From positions 1 through 64,000 of the forward strand of contig CALBKH010000026.1 of NCBI GenBank assembly GCA_937892955.1: a stretch of DNA of 64,000 bases. The letters run 5' to 3'. Below, piece after piece: positions 1 to 8,446 of this stretch (positions are counted from its first letter, which is position 1; each line of letters opens with the position of its first letter). The translations under genes were made by a program, and so were the position numbers. Origin of the DNA: an uncultured Alphaproteobacteria bacterium (GTDB lineage: Bacteria > Pseudomonadota > Alphaproteobacteria > Rhizobiales > Ancalomicrobiaceae). The notes beneath the pieces were generated by a model. The model was not told the origin of the DNA and ran no database searches. It saw only the letters and a program-made list of their open reading frames with translations.

Positions 1-90
1 TGCCACCCATACCGGACATGCCACCCATGCCCGACATTCCGGACATGCCACCCATACCGGACATGCCACCCATGCCCGACATTCCGGACA
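1..90 (-). repeat. Two exact 45-bp tandem repeats coding Gly-Met-Ser units
   Basis: Positions 1-45 and 46-90 are identical. The repeat is in frame (15 codons), and divergent units follow up to about 150. The array continues past the left edge, so total copy number is unknown. Confidence 0.9.
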
Positions 91-235
91 TGCCACCCAT
101 GCCGCCCATGCCCTGCATGCCGGACATGCCGCCCATGCCGGACATGCCGGTCTGAGCGGCCGCGAGCGAAACCCCAGCCATCAGGGCGCTCGCGAGCGTG
201 ATGGCACGCATGGCCATCTTCGCAGTGTTCCGCAT
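1..235 (-). CDS. Secreted Met/Gly/Ser-repeat protein (C-terminus beyond window)
   Basis: The gene reads leftward and runs off the window, so only the first 78 residues are seen. The ATG at 235-233 follows a GGAGG ribosome-binding site at a spacing of 5. Residues 1-27 look like a Sec signal peptide ending in SLAAAQ. What follows is almost only Gly, Met and Ser (GMSGMGG-type units), with no stop. No family is recognised. Met-rich secreted repeats can bind Cu(I), but this is inference from composition alone. The DNA holds an exact 45-bp tandem repeat, so copy number may vary between strains. Confidence 0.7.
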   Translation of the reverse strand, partial: MRNTAKMAMRAITLASALMAGVSLAAAQTGMSGMGGMSGMQGMGGMGGMSGMSGMGGMSGMGGMSGMSGMGGMSGMGG

Positions 236-372
236 AGATACCTCCATCGATCGATGTGTCGTCTCTGTATTCTCAGAGGTCGAGACGGCTTGTTCTGTTC
301 GGAGACCTCACACCGATTCATCGCTTTCTCGCGATGAACTCGAACGGCGGTCGGTTCGACCGCCGAATTGGG

Positions 373-672
373 TCACTTCGACTGGTGCCACCCACGAATG
401 TCGTAGGGTCCGGGCATGCCCGGCACGGTGAAGGGCGTGTACCAACCGCCCTGCACGTCGAGGAAATAGAGACTGTGGGGATAGGGCGGCGAGACGCCGG
501 TCAGCGCCGCCACGTACCAGGCGCGCGGATGCGGCTCTTCGACCAGGCGAGGCGCGCCCTCCGGCCGCTCGTAGGGACGAAGTCCCGAGATGAACACGTC
601 ATCGGCATGCGCCGGTGCGAGAGCAGCGATCAGGACGGTAACGGCCAGAAGCCCTCGGCTGAACCTTTTCAC
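373..672 (-). CDS. Small secreted protein of unknown function
   Basis: A 99-residue protein if the GTG at 672-670 is used; an AAAAGGGGG ribosome-binding site lies 5 nt before it. An upstream ATG at 708 is in frame but has no such site. Residues 1-23 form a Sec signal peptide (positive start, then LLAVTVLIAALAPAHA). The mature part is rich in Pro and aromatic residues, has no Cys, and shows no motif I recognise. It is separated from the repeat protein by about 140 bp with no gene. It could be a small periplasmic protein; no function is assigned. Confidence 0.6.
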   Translation of the reverse strand: MKRFSRGLLAVTVLIAALAPAHADDVFISGLRPYERPEGAPRLVEEPHPRAWYVAALTGVSPPYPHSLYFLDVQGGWYTPFTVPGMPGPYDIRGWHQSK

Positions 673-708
673 GGCGACCCCCTTTTCAAGTCGCCAACGA
701 GTTCGCAA

Positions 709-1016
709 GGCTCACGCCAGTTACGTCCAGAATATGCAAGTATATGATTTTATTCGAATATCATCGCGGCGACCGGCACCGGAGCCGCTGCTGCACCGGC
801 TCCGAACTGCCAATTGGGCAGGACGCCGTGCCGGCCGACCTGGAAACGTTGAAAGTCATCGGTTTTTTCCGCGCCAGATTGGCAGAGACGGCACAGCTTT
901 CGCGGCGGTCGGGCGACGGGAGAGGCGCGCGGAGCGCCGTTCACCTGCCGATCCCCAGGCTTCCGCAGCCGCCGCCGGCGCGTCGGGCGACGAAACCGGC
1001 AGGCGCCCTCCCCGCC
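709..1016. promoter_or_regulatory. Gene-free stretch with an AT-rich patch and a TATTCGAATA palindrome
   Basis: No convincing gene lies here. An AT-rich island at 731-765 contains the perfect 10-bp palindrome TATTCGAATA (751-760), 80-90 bp upstream of the GTG at 672. It is the likely promoter/operator zone of that minus-strand gene. The rest is GC-rich and featureless. Confidence 0.4.
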
Positions 1017-2759
1017 TCAACCGGTCTTTCCGGTGAAGCGCATCGCCAGTTGCAGGATCACCACGCAGAGGAGCGCGAACGACACCACCTGCCAGAAACG
1101 AACCGGATGGCGCTCGATGAGCGGCCGCCGCCGGCCGTCGCGATGATCGGCGCGGCCGTGGCGCAGGTCGTGGGTGAATTCCGACAGCGCCTCGTAGCGC
1201 TTCGCCGGATCGACGGCGACGGCCTTGGCCAGGACCGCGTCGACCCAGGCGGGAACGGCGCGATCGTCGTCGAGCGCCGAGGCGTAGACGAGCCGGCGTT
1301 GCCGGGCGCGGGTGCGGGCCGCCGGCACCTTGGTGCCGTAGGGCAGCCGCCCGGTCAGCATGTGGTAGGCGATGACGCCGAGCGAGTAGAGATCGGAGCG
1401 CGTCGTCCCGCCCTCGCCGAGATAATACTCGGGCGCGGTGTACTGCGCCGTCCCCAGCACCGCATCACCATCGAGGTTCGGCGCGCTCTCGAGTACGCCG
1501 GCGACGCGGGTGGAACCGAAATCGATGATCTTCACCGTGCCGGAGCGGTCGATCATGATGTTCGCGGGTCTCAGATCCTGGTGCAGCATCTCCTTGCGGT
1601 GGAAGGCGCGCAGCCCCTTGGCGATCTGCTCGACGATGTCCCGGACCTTCTCCAGATCCGGCCGCGGATGATCGAGCATCCACTGTGCCAACGTCTGGCC
1701 CTCGACCCACTCGGTGACGATGTAGAGGTGGCTGCGCGGCCGCGACGACGGTCGCGCCTCGAGCACGTGCGGGCTGGAGATCCGCCGCGCCACCCATTCC
1801 TCCATCATGAAGCGCTTCAGATAGTCCGGATCCTCGCGCAGATCGATCGACGGCACCTTGAGGGCGACCTGCTCGCCGCTGTCGAGATCGGTGGCGAGAT
1901 GGATGTGGCTGCGGTTCGAGGCGTGGATCTGGCGCTCGATGCGGTAGCCCTCGAACACCCGCCGCGCCTCGAGCATCGGTGCCGGGGGCAGGATCTTCGC
2001 CTGTTCCATCACTTCCGTCGCCTCGCCGGAGGCCACTTCGTCGACGCGAACGATCTGGATGGTGAGATTGTCACGGCTGCCGGCGTCGAGCGCGGCGGCG
2101 ACGATGGCCCGCGCCGCGCCGTCGAGATCGTCGCCGTGATCGGCGATCATCCGGGCGAGGACCTTGGGCTCGACGTGTTCGTGCACCCCGTCGGTGGTGA
2201 GCACGAAGACGTCGCCGACCCGGACCGGCTCGGCCCGGTAGTCGATCTCCACCTCGCGCCCCATGCCGAGGGCGCGGCCGAGGTAGGACTGTTCGGACGA
2301 GACGACGACCCGGTGATCCTCGGTCAGCTGTTCGAGCGTGCGACCGGTGACCCGGTGGATGCGGGCATCGCCGACGTGGAAGAGGTGCGCCGTCGCCGAT
2401 TTGAGGACGAGCGCGGAAAAGGTGCAGACGTGGCCGCGATCGAGATCGTGGGCGAAGCCGCTCGACCGCGTGCGCGAATGGAGCCAGGAATTGGTCGCTG
2501 CGACGACCCGATGGGCGGAGGTCTTCACCGTCCAGGTTTCGGAGGTGCAGTAGTAGTCGGTGAGGAAGCTCTTGACCGCCGCTTCCGCCGCTTCGCGACC
2601 GAAGCGGCTCGAGCTGATTCCGTCGGCGATCGCCACCGCGATGCCCTTGGCGCCCAGAGCGGGTTCGCCCGGGATGATCGCGCCGTGGAAGTCCTGATTG
2701 GCGTCTTTGCGGCCGGCGTCGGAATGTTGGCCGATGGTGATCTTCGGTCCGCGTGACAT
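1017..2759 (-). CDS. PPM-type phosphatase fused to Ser/Thr protein kinase, C-terminal membrane anchor
   Basis: 580 residues starting at ATG 2759 (MSRGPKITIG); a longer reading frame upstream lacks homology-like content. Residues about 1-235 carry PP2C-type metal motifs (DANQD, IADGISSS, TTDGVHEH, SRDNLTI). Residues about 265-530 are a Hanks-type kinase: KVPSID with the ATP lysine, a catalytic loop with HQD in place of HRD followed by NIMID, then DFG and APEYY. One transmembrane helix near residues 555-575 precedes a short basic tail, so the enzyme domains face the cytoplasm. It lies 67 bp downstream of a formate/nitrite-type channel gene, suggesting co-transcription and perhaps control of transport by reversible phosphorylation. 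Substrate unknown. Confidence 0.88.
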   Translation of the reverse strand: MSRGPKITIGQHSDAGRKDANQDFHGAIIPGEPALGAKGIAVAIADGISSSRFGREAAEAAVKSFLTDYYCTSETWTVKTSAHRVVAATNSWLHSRTRSSGFAHDLDRGHVCTFSALVLKSATAHLFHVGDARIHRVTGRTLEQLTEDHRVVVSSEQSYLGRALGMGREVEIDYRAEPVRVGDVFVLTTDGVHEHVEPKVLARMIADHGDDLDGAARAIVAAALDAGSRDNLTIQIVRVDEVASGEATEVMEQAKILPPAPMLEARRVFEGYRIERQIHASNRSHIHLATDLDSGEQVALKVPSIDLREDPDYLKRFMMEEWVARRISSPHVLEARPSSRPRSHLYIVTEWVEGQTLAQWMLDHPRPDLEKVRDIVEQIAKGLRAFHRKEMLHQDLRPANIMIDRSGTVKIIDFGSTRVAGVLESAPNLDGDAVLGTAQYTAPEYYLGEGGTTRSDLYSLGVIAYHMLTGRLPYGTKVPAARTRARQRRLVYASALDDDRAVPAWVDAVLAKAVAVDPAKRYEALSEFTHDLRHGRADHRDGRRRPLIERHPVRFWQVVSFALLCVVILQLAMRFTGKTG

Positions 2760-2765
2760 GGCTCG

Positions 2766-2805
2766 GCCCCGCGCGGAGCGAGCTCCGCTCGCCGAGGAGC
2801 GGGGC
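2766..2805 (-). other. Intercistronic RNA structure between the channel and kinase genes
   Basis: An outer 7-bp stem (GCCCCGC 2766-2772 with GCGGGGC 2799-2805) encloses a 7-bp hairpin (2773-2779 with 2782-2788). It sits just after the channel stop codon and has no T-tract. It may stabilise or partly terminate the upstream message. Confidence 0.4.
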
Positions 2806-2826
2806 TCGCCGTTTCGTGGTTGCGGA

Positions 2827-3639
2827 TCAGGCGATGGTGCGCTTCGGCGCCGTCTTGTAGTGCGTGGAATAGAGGGTCGCGCCGACGAAGGTGAGGCCGC
2901 CGACAAGGTTACCCACAACGGTCGGGATCTCGTTCCACAGGAAATAGTCCATCCAGGTGAACTTGCCGCCGAGCATGATGCCCGACGGGAACAGATACAT
3001 GTTCACGATCGAGTGCTCGAAGCCCATGTAGAAGAACACCAGGATCGGCATCCACATGGCGATGACCTTGCCGGACACGGAGGTCGACATCATCGCCGCG
3101 ACGACGCCGGTCGACACCATCCAGTTGCACATCACGGCGCGGACGAAGAGCGTCAGCATGCCGGCGAAGCCGTGCGAGGCATAGCCGAGGGTGCGGCCCT
3201 CGCCGATGGTGCCGATCTTCTGGCCGATGACGTTGGGCGCCTCGGAGAAGCCCATGGTGAAGATGATCGCCATGAACACCGCGGTGGTCAGCGCGCCGGC
3301 GAAGTTGCCGATGAAGACCAGGGTCCAGTTGCGGAACACCGCACCCCAGGTGGCGCCCGGACGCTTGTCCATGACGGCGAGCGGGGCGAGCGTGAAGACG
3401 CCGGTCAGGAGGTCGAAGCCCAGCAGGTAGAGCATCGAGAAGCCGACCGGGAACAGCAGCGCGCCGACCAGCGGCTGCCCGGTGTTCACGGTGATGGTGA
3501 CGGCGAAGGCGGCGGCGAGTGCCAGAATGGCACCCGCCATGTAGGCCCGGATCAGCGTGTCGCGGGTCGACATGTAGAGTTTTGCCTCACCGGCATCCAC
3601 CATCTTGGTGACGAATTCCGAAGGAGCGAGATACGCCAT
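2827..3639 (-). CDS. Formate/nitrite/hydrosulfide channel (FNT/FocA-NirC family)
   Basis: 270 residues from ATG 3639, the usual length for the family; the extra upstream frame is rejected because MAYLAPSEF matches a typical family start and has a purine-rich site before it. Six hydrophobic helices are evident. Family features include the LLFPVGFSMLYLLG segment and FYMGFEHSIVNMYLFP in the C-terminal half. FNT proteins form pentameric channels for formate, nitrite or HS-; the substrate cannot be chosen from the sequence. The kinase/phosphatase downstream may regulate it. The sulfur-oxidation cluster nearby makes HS- a possibility and nitrite is the default; both are inference. Confidence 0.88.
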   Translation of the reverse strand: MAYLAPSEFVTKMVDAGEAKLYMSTRDTLIRAYMAGAILALAAAFAVTITVNTGQPLVGALLFPVGFSMLYLLGFDLLTGVFTLAPLAVMDKRPGATWGAVFRNWTLVFIGNFAGALTTAVFMAIIFTMGFSEAPNVIGQKIGTIGEGRTLGYASHGFAGMLTLFVRAVMCNWMVSTGVVAAMMSTSVSGKVIAMWMPILVFFYMGFEHSIVNMYLFPSGIMLGGKFTWMDYFLWNEIPTVVGNLVGGLTFVGATLYSTHYKTAPKRTIA

Positions 3640-4202
3640 GGTCAGGTCCCCTGGTTCTCGGGATCGGGAGAAGGACGGCTCGCGAACGCGTCGAGCCTTC
3701 CGCCGGGATCGGTGGGTGCAGGGATGGACGCCATGGAGGAAAGGCCACGAACGACCGTCACTCCGCCTCTCGGGAAGGCGTGGGGACGGGCCCTGCGCTC
3801 CAGCCGCCATTGGCTGGATCACCGGCGAGCGGTCGTCGTCGTTGACGTGCCTTTTCGACAGCAAGCCACGTGCCAGCGGCCATTTCGTCGTGAAATCGGC
3901 GGGAATCGGCCGGATCGGCGCGGTCGCTCGGTTCGTGGGCGACTCGATGCAGTGCACAAAACGGCGGCAATGAGGCGAAAACAGCCCGGGCGGTGGGCAG
4001 CTATGACGCTCCGACGCCCTCCCCCCGCGCGCAGCTGTGACGCTCGAGCGCACCCGCCGCCCGGCATGCCGTCACCATCCGCCGCCGGGTCGGCCATGCC
4101 CGACCGGGTCGACGGGTGCGACATCCGGAATGTTGCGTACCCGGCCCTCATCATGAGAAGGATCGAGACGATCGCCCCCACCGAGCAGAGGAAATCGGAC
4201 CG
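3640..4202. other. Divergent intergenic region, no gene seen
   Basis: About 560 bp between the minus-strand channel gene and the plus-strand HAD gene. Overlapping frames here have no recognisable products. It must hold the two divergent promoters, but no clear -35/-10 pair stands out. Confidence 0.4.
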
Positions 4203-4880
4203 ATGGTGTTGCGCGCGCTGATCTTCGACGTCGACGGAACCTTGGCGGAGACCGAGGAGATCCATCGCGACGCCTTCAATCGCGCCTTCGCCGAGGACGG
4301 GCTCTCCTGGCACTGGGACGTCGATCTCTATCGCGATCTGCTGCGCGTCACCGGCGGCAAGGAGCGCATCCGACGCTATCTGGAGATGGACGGCGTGGCG
4401 CCCGCCCTCGACGATGCCCGCATCGCCCGCCTCCACGCCCGCAAGAACGAGATCTACGGCGAGACGGTGCGCTCCGGCCGCTGCGCGCTGCGCCCCGGCG
4501 TCGCCGAGCTCGTCCGCGCCGCGCGCGCCGGCGGCCTGCGCACCGCCATTTCGACCACCACCTCGCGACCCAACGTCGAGGCCCTGCTCGCCGCCACCTT
4601 CCCGGGCGCCGAGCCAGACCTCTTCGATCCGATCGTCGCCGGTGAAGACGTCGTCGCCAAGAAGCCGGCGCCCGACGCCTACATCCTGGCGATCGAGAAG
4701 CTGGGCCTGCCGGCGGAGGCGTGCCTCGCACTCGAGGATTCGCGCAACGGCCTCACCGCCGCCCGCGCCGCCGGCCTCGCGACCGTCGTCACCCCGAGCC
4801 TCTACACCGCCCACGAGACCTTCGAGGGCGCGGCCCAGGTGATCCCGGACCTGACCGCCTTCGATCTCGAGGCCTGGTGA
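4203..4880 (+). CDS. HAD-superfamily hydrolase, CbbY/beta-phosphoglucomutase-like
   Basis: 225 residues from ATG 4203, preceded by GAGGAAAT. Motif I is FDVDGTLAET with the nucleophile and acid-base aspartates; motif II is the Thr of AISTTT; motif III is the Lys in VVAKKPAPDAY; motif IV is ALEDSRNG. The helical cap lies between residues about 15 and 85. This is subfamily IA with a C1 cap. CbbY proteins dephosphorylate xylulose-1,5-bisphosphate, an inhibitor of Rubisco, but no cbb genes are in the window, so the substrate is uncertain. The gene converges on the permease with only 9 bp between stops. Confidence 0.85.
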   Translation: MVLRALIFDVDGTLAETEEIHRDAFNRAFAEDGLSWHWDVDLYRDLLRVTGGKERIRRYLEMDGVAPALDDARIARLHARKNEIYGETVRSGRCALRPGVAELVRAARAGGLRTAISTTTSRPNVEALLAATFPGAEPDLFDPIVAGEDVVAKKPAPDAYILAIEKLGLPAEACLALEDSRNGLTAARAAGLATVVTPSLYTAHETFEGAAQVIPDLTAFDLEAW

Positions 4881-4889
4881 GCCGCGCCG

Positions 4890-6665
4890 TCACCACCACA
4901 CGACCCGGATCGCCGCCAGACCGACGATGGTGACGACGAACTCCAACGGCAGACCGACGCGCCAGTAGTCGCCGAAACGGTAGCCGCCGGGGCCCATCAC
5001 CAACAGGTTGTTCTGGTGGCCGATGGGGGTGAGGAAGGCGCAGGACGCGCCGATCGCCACCGCCATCAGGAAGGCGTCCGGCGAGGCGTTCATCGTCTTC
5101 GCCGTCGCCAGGGCGATCGGCGACATGACCGCAGCGGTGGCGGCATTGTTGACGAAGTCGGAGAGCCCCATCGTCACCACCAGCACGATGGCGAGGGCGG
5201 CGAAGGCGTGGCCCGACGACAGGCCGCCGATGGCGTGCTCGGCGATGAGCCCCGCCAATCCGGTGTCGCTGAACGCCCGCGCCAGCGGCAGCATCGCGGC
5301 GAGCACGATCAGCACCGACGGCTCGATGGCGCGATAGGCCTCTTCGGCCGACACGATCCGCGTCGCCGTGTAGCCGAGCACGGCGCCGAGGAACGCCACC
5401 GCCGGCGGCAGGAGGCCGGCGGCGGTCGCGGCGATCGCCGCGACGAAGATCGCGACCGCCACCACGGGCTTGCGCCGCCGCAACAATTGCAACGGCCGTT
5501 CGGCCAGCGGCGCCAGCCCGAGCGACGGCATGGTCTCGTCGAGCTGCTTGCGTCCACCCTGGAGCAGCAGCACGTCGCCGCCGCTCCACGGCTGGTCGCG
5601 CAGGCGTTGCACCACCCGGTGGCCCATGCGCGACATGGCCAGCAGGTTGAGATTGTGGGTCTCGCGAAGGCGCAGCGACCGCGCCGAGCGGCCGATCTGT
5701 GGCGAGTTCGGCAGGACGACGGCCTCGACGATGGCGATGCGATCGTCCTGGAGCGAGGCGCGATCGAGTTCGCGGGCGTGCTCGACGACGATGCCGGCGC
5801 CGGTGAACTTGCCTTCGAGCGCCTCCGGCGTCGCCTCGATCACCAGGATGTCGTCGGCCCGCACGATCTGGAACGGGTTGGGCATCAGGATGCGGTTCTT
5901 GCCCCGCGTCACCGCCAGGAGGCGGACGTCGCCGCCGATCTCCTCCTCGAGCGTCGACAGCGTCGTGCCGATCACCGAGGCGCCCTCTTCGACGCGGATC
6001 TCGGTGAGATAGGGACCGATGTCGAGCGCCTCGCCGGCCGCGCCCGTCCCTTTGCGATCGACCGGAACGGCGCGCCAGCCGATCGTCATCAGGTAGGCGA
6101 TGCCGGCGATCGCCACCGCGACGCCCACCGGGGCGAAGGCGAAGAGCGAATAGCCCGATCCCGTCGCCTGCTCGCGGAAGGCCGAGACGATGATGTTGGG
6201 TGGGGTTCCGACGAGCGTGCACATGCCGCCCAGCATCGAGGCGAAGGAGAGCGGCATCAGCACCTGCGACGGCGGCGTATCGCGTTCGCGCAGCAGCCGC
6301 AGCGCCACCGGCAGGAACAGCGCCAGGGCGCCGACGTTGTTGATGAAGGCCGACAGGAGCGCGATCGGCACCGCCAGCGCCAGGATCAGCAGAGTCGGTG
6401 ACCGCGGAATGCCGCCGATGAGCGAGGTGGCGATCTGCACCGCGCCGCAGGCGACGAGCCCGCGCGACAGGATCAGCACCAGCGCGACCGTCGCCACCGC
6501 CGGATCGGCGAAGCCCGAGAACGCGTCCGCCGCCGGCACCAGCCCCGCCGCGACCGCCGCGAAGAGCGCGCCGAGCGCCACCAGCTCATAGGCCCAGCGC
6601 CCGTGGACGAACAGCGCCACGGTGACGAGGAGAAGGCCGGAGAGCAGGATCTGTTCGAAGGTCAT
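4890..6665 (-). CDS. SLC13-type anion permease with two RCK_C (TrkA-C) domains
   Basis: 591 residues from ATG 6665 (MTFEQILLSG). The N-terminal membrane half carries FINNVGALALFLPVA and GGMCTLVGTPPNIIVS; the C-terminal half repeats the pattern with DFVNNAATAAVMSPIA and FLTPIGHQNNLLVMGPGGY. Between them, residues about 210-400 hold two cytosolic RCK_C-like domains. This architecture is that of the SLC13/DASS group related to the SAC1/SLT sulfate carriers and of citrate-type transporters. An oxyanion such as sulfate is plausible beside a sulfur-oxidation cluster, but the substrate is not shown by the sequence. Confidence 0.85.
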   Translation of the reverse strand: MTFEQILLSGLLLVTVALFVHGRWAYELVALGALFAAVAAGLVPAADAFSGFADPAVATVALVLILSRGLVACGAVQIATSLIGGIPRSPTLLILALAVPIALLSAFINNVGALALFLPVALRLLRERDTPPSQVLMPLSFASMLGGMCTLVGTPPNIIVSAFREQATGSGYSLFAFAPVGVAVAIAGIAYLMTIGWRAVPVDRKGTGAAGEALDIGPYLTEIRVEEGASVIGTTLSTLEEEIGGDVRLLAVTRGKNRILMPNPFQIVRADDILVIEATPEALEGKFTGAGIVVEHARELDRASLQDDRIAIVEAVVLPNSPQIGRSARSLRLRETHNLNLLAMSRMGHRVVQRLRDQPWSGGDVLLLQGGRKQLDETMPSLGLAPLAERPLQLLRRRKPVVAVAIFVAAIAATAAGLLPPAVAFLGAVLGYTATRIVSAEEAYRAIEPSVLIVLAAMLPLARAFSDTGLAGLIAEHAIGGLSSGHAFAALAIVLVVTMGLSDFVNNAATAAVMSPIALATAKTMNASPDAFLMAVAIGASCAFLTPIGHQNNLLVMGPGGYRFGDYWRVGLPLEFVVTIVGLAAIRVVWW

Positions 6666-6875
6666 GGCGGCGCGACCGGATTGCGACGCCCGATGATGCG
6701 CCGAACGAGGGCACCCGGTCCATGATGCGGCTTCGGCGGCCCCCGCCCCTCCCCGCGACCATCCGTCTCGGTCACGGTGATCGTCGCCGCCGTCCCCGAG
6801 TTCGATCCGAAATCCGCGGTGCCGAACCGCCGCTTCGGGCGCCGCGCCGGCGAGATCGCACCGGCGGTTCGACGC

Positions 6876-6912
6876 GAAGAAGCCCCCCGGCGGTGTCGCC
6901 AGGGGCTTCTTC
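6876..6912 (-). terminator. Strong hairpin downstream of the barrel protein gene
   Basis: An 11-bp perfect stem (6876-6886 with 6902-6912) starts about 30 nt after the stop of the minus-strand barrel gene. An inner GGCG/CGCC pairing lies in the loop. The T-tract is weak. Confidence 0.6.
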
Positions 6913-6940
6913 ACGGTCACGGCCTTTCGCGCACCGTCGT

Positions 6941-8446
6941 TCAGTACTTGGCGAAGACCGGTGACGAGCCGCCGAAGTCGAACTTGTAGTTCATGCCGAC
7001 CCGGACGATGTCGTAGGACGGGTCGACCTTGATCCGCGCCGCGGCCCCGCCGAGCGTCAACGCCAGCAAGGTCTCGGACGAGAAGTCGACGTGCATGTAT
7101 TCGGCCCGCAGCGTCAGGTTCGGCGTGACGGCGAACTCGGTGCCGAGACCCGCCACCCAACCGGAATGGTCGCGCTTGCGCGACAGACCGCCGGTGAAGA
7201 CGCCGGGGATGTCGATTCCGGCCGACGACGTCGTCCCGCCGTAGGCCCAACCGCCGGTGGCGTAGACGAGCCACGGATCGCCGACGGCGTAGCCGATGCG
7301 ACCGCGCACCGTGCCGATGTAGTCGAGCGCCGTCCCGACCGAGGCCGTGGCGCTGCCGAGCGGCACGCCACCGATCGACGCGGAGCCGCCGGCGCTCAGC
7401 GGTCCCTTGATGTCGGCCCAGTCGAAATCGGCTTCGAGGCCGACGACGATGTGGTTCGACAGTTGCAGGTCGTAGCCGATCTGCGCGCCGCCGAGGAAGC
7501 CGGAGGCATCGCCAGCCGCCTTGCCCGAAATTCCGACGGCACCGAGCGTAGCGGTGATCGGATAGTCGTGGGTGCCCATGCCGTAGCCGCCGTTCACGCC
7601 GATGTGGAGGCCGGTCCAATCGAAGTTGCGCGGTGCGGTGAAGGCCGAGGGCTGCATCGCCGTCGACGATCCGGTGCCGCCGAAGCGATAGTTCACACCG
7701 GCCCGCACGAAGTCGTAGGCCGGAGCGACCCGAACCGATGCGGCGACGGGACCGACGGCGAGCGCCGCGAGATTGGCCGAGCCGAGATCGACGTGGAGAT
7801 ATTCGGCGCGGAACGAGATGTCCGGAGTGATCGCATATTCGGTGCCGATGCCGGCCGCCCAGCCCGACATGTTCTTCGACACGTCACCGGCCACACTCGG
7901 CCCGCCGACGATGCCCGCCGAATAGAACGAATTGACGCTACCCCAGGCCCAACCGCCGGTGAGATAGACGAGCCACGGATCGGTGACGATATAGCCGAGA
8001 CGGCCGCGCACCGTGCCGAGATAGTCGAGCCGCGAGCCGACCGCCGCACCGGCGCTGCCGATCGGCACGCCGCCGCTGGTGAGGGTGCCGCCGGCACTCA
8101 GCTTGTCCTCGAGATTCGACCAGCCGAAATCCGCCTCGATGCCGGCCAGGATGCGGTTCGGGAAAACCCAGTTGTAGCCGGCCTGAACGCCGGCGATCAT
8201 GCCGGCGGCATTCATCCCGGCCGAGCCGGCGACGGCCAACGGCCCCGCGGCGATACCCACCGGATAGTCGACCTTCCCGCCCCCGACACCGGCATTGGCG
8301 CCGACATAGAAGCCGGACCACAGCGATACCGGCACCGCGATCGGTTCGGCGACCGGCGGAGGCCGCTTCGCCACGTCCGCGGCGAAGACCGGCCCGGCGA
8401 GCACGACCGCCAACACGGTCGACAGCGAAACGGATGAAACTCGCAT
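6941..8446 (-). CDS. Outer-membrane beta-barrel protein made of two tandem Omp25/31-like domains
   Basis: 501 residues from ATG 8446 (MRVSSVSLST); a signal peptide ends near GPVFAAD. Residues about 40-255 and 275-501 are clearly duplicated. Each has an aromatic-Gly start (WSGFYVGANAG or WTGLHIGVNGG), the segment LDYxGTVRGRxGY, DPWLVYxTGGWA, FRAEY/LRAEY with HVDxxS, and a final YDxVRxGxNY. Each half matches a single 8-stranded Omp25/RopB-like barrel of Rhizobiales, which is normally alone at about 220-280 residues. The chain ends in Tyr rather than Phe. A fused double barrel or a larger barrel made by duplication are both possible. Confidence 0.85.
   Translation of the reverse strand: MRVSSVSLSTVLAVVLAGPVFAADVAKRPPPVAEPIAVPVSLWSGFYVGANAGVGGGKVDYPVGIAAGPLAVAGSAGMNAAGMIAGVQAGYNWVFPNRILAGIEADFGWSNLEDKLSAGGTLTSGGVPIGSAGAAVGSRLDYLGTVRGRLGYIVTDPWLVYLTGGWAWGSVNSFYSAGIVGGPSVAGDVSKNMSGWAAGIGTEYAITPDISFRAEYLHVDLGSANLAALAVGPVAASVRVAPAYDFVRAGVNYRFGGTGSSTAMQPSAFTAPRNFDWTGLHIGVNGGYGMGTHDYPITATLGAVGISGKAAGDASGFLGGAQIGYDLQLSNHIVVGLEADFDWADIKGPLSAGGSASIGGVPLGSATASVGTALDYIGTVRGRIGYAVGDPWLVYATGGWAYGGTTSSAGIDIPGVFTGGLSRKRDHSGWVAGLGTEFAVTPNLTLRAEYMHVDFSSETLLALTLGGAAARIKVDPSYDIVRVGMNYKFDFGGSSPVFAKY

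Noticed and set aside
1..150. CRISPR-like tandem repeat
   Set aside because: The units are contiguous, in frame and coding, without spacers of unique sequence.
744..2756. 670-codon plus-strand frame opposite the kinase gene
   Set aside because: It is the shadow of the minus-strand phosphatase/kinase, whose motifs are unmistakable; the plus-strand product is low-complexity Arg/Gly/Asp-rich.
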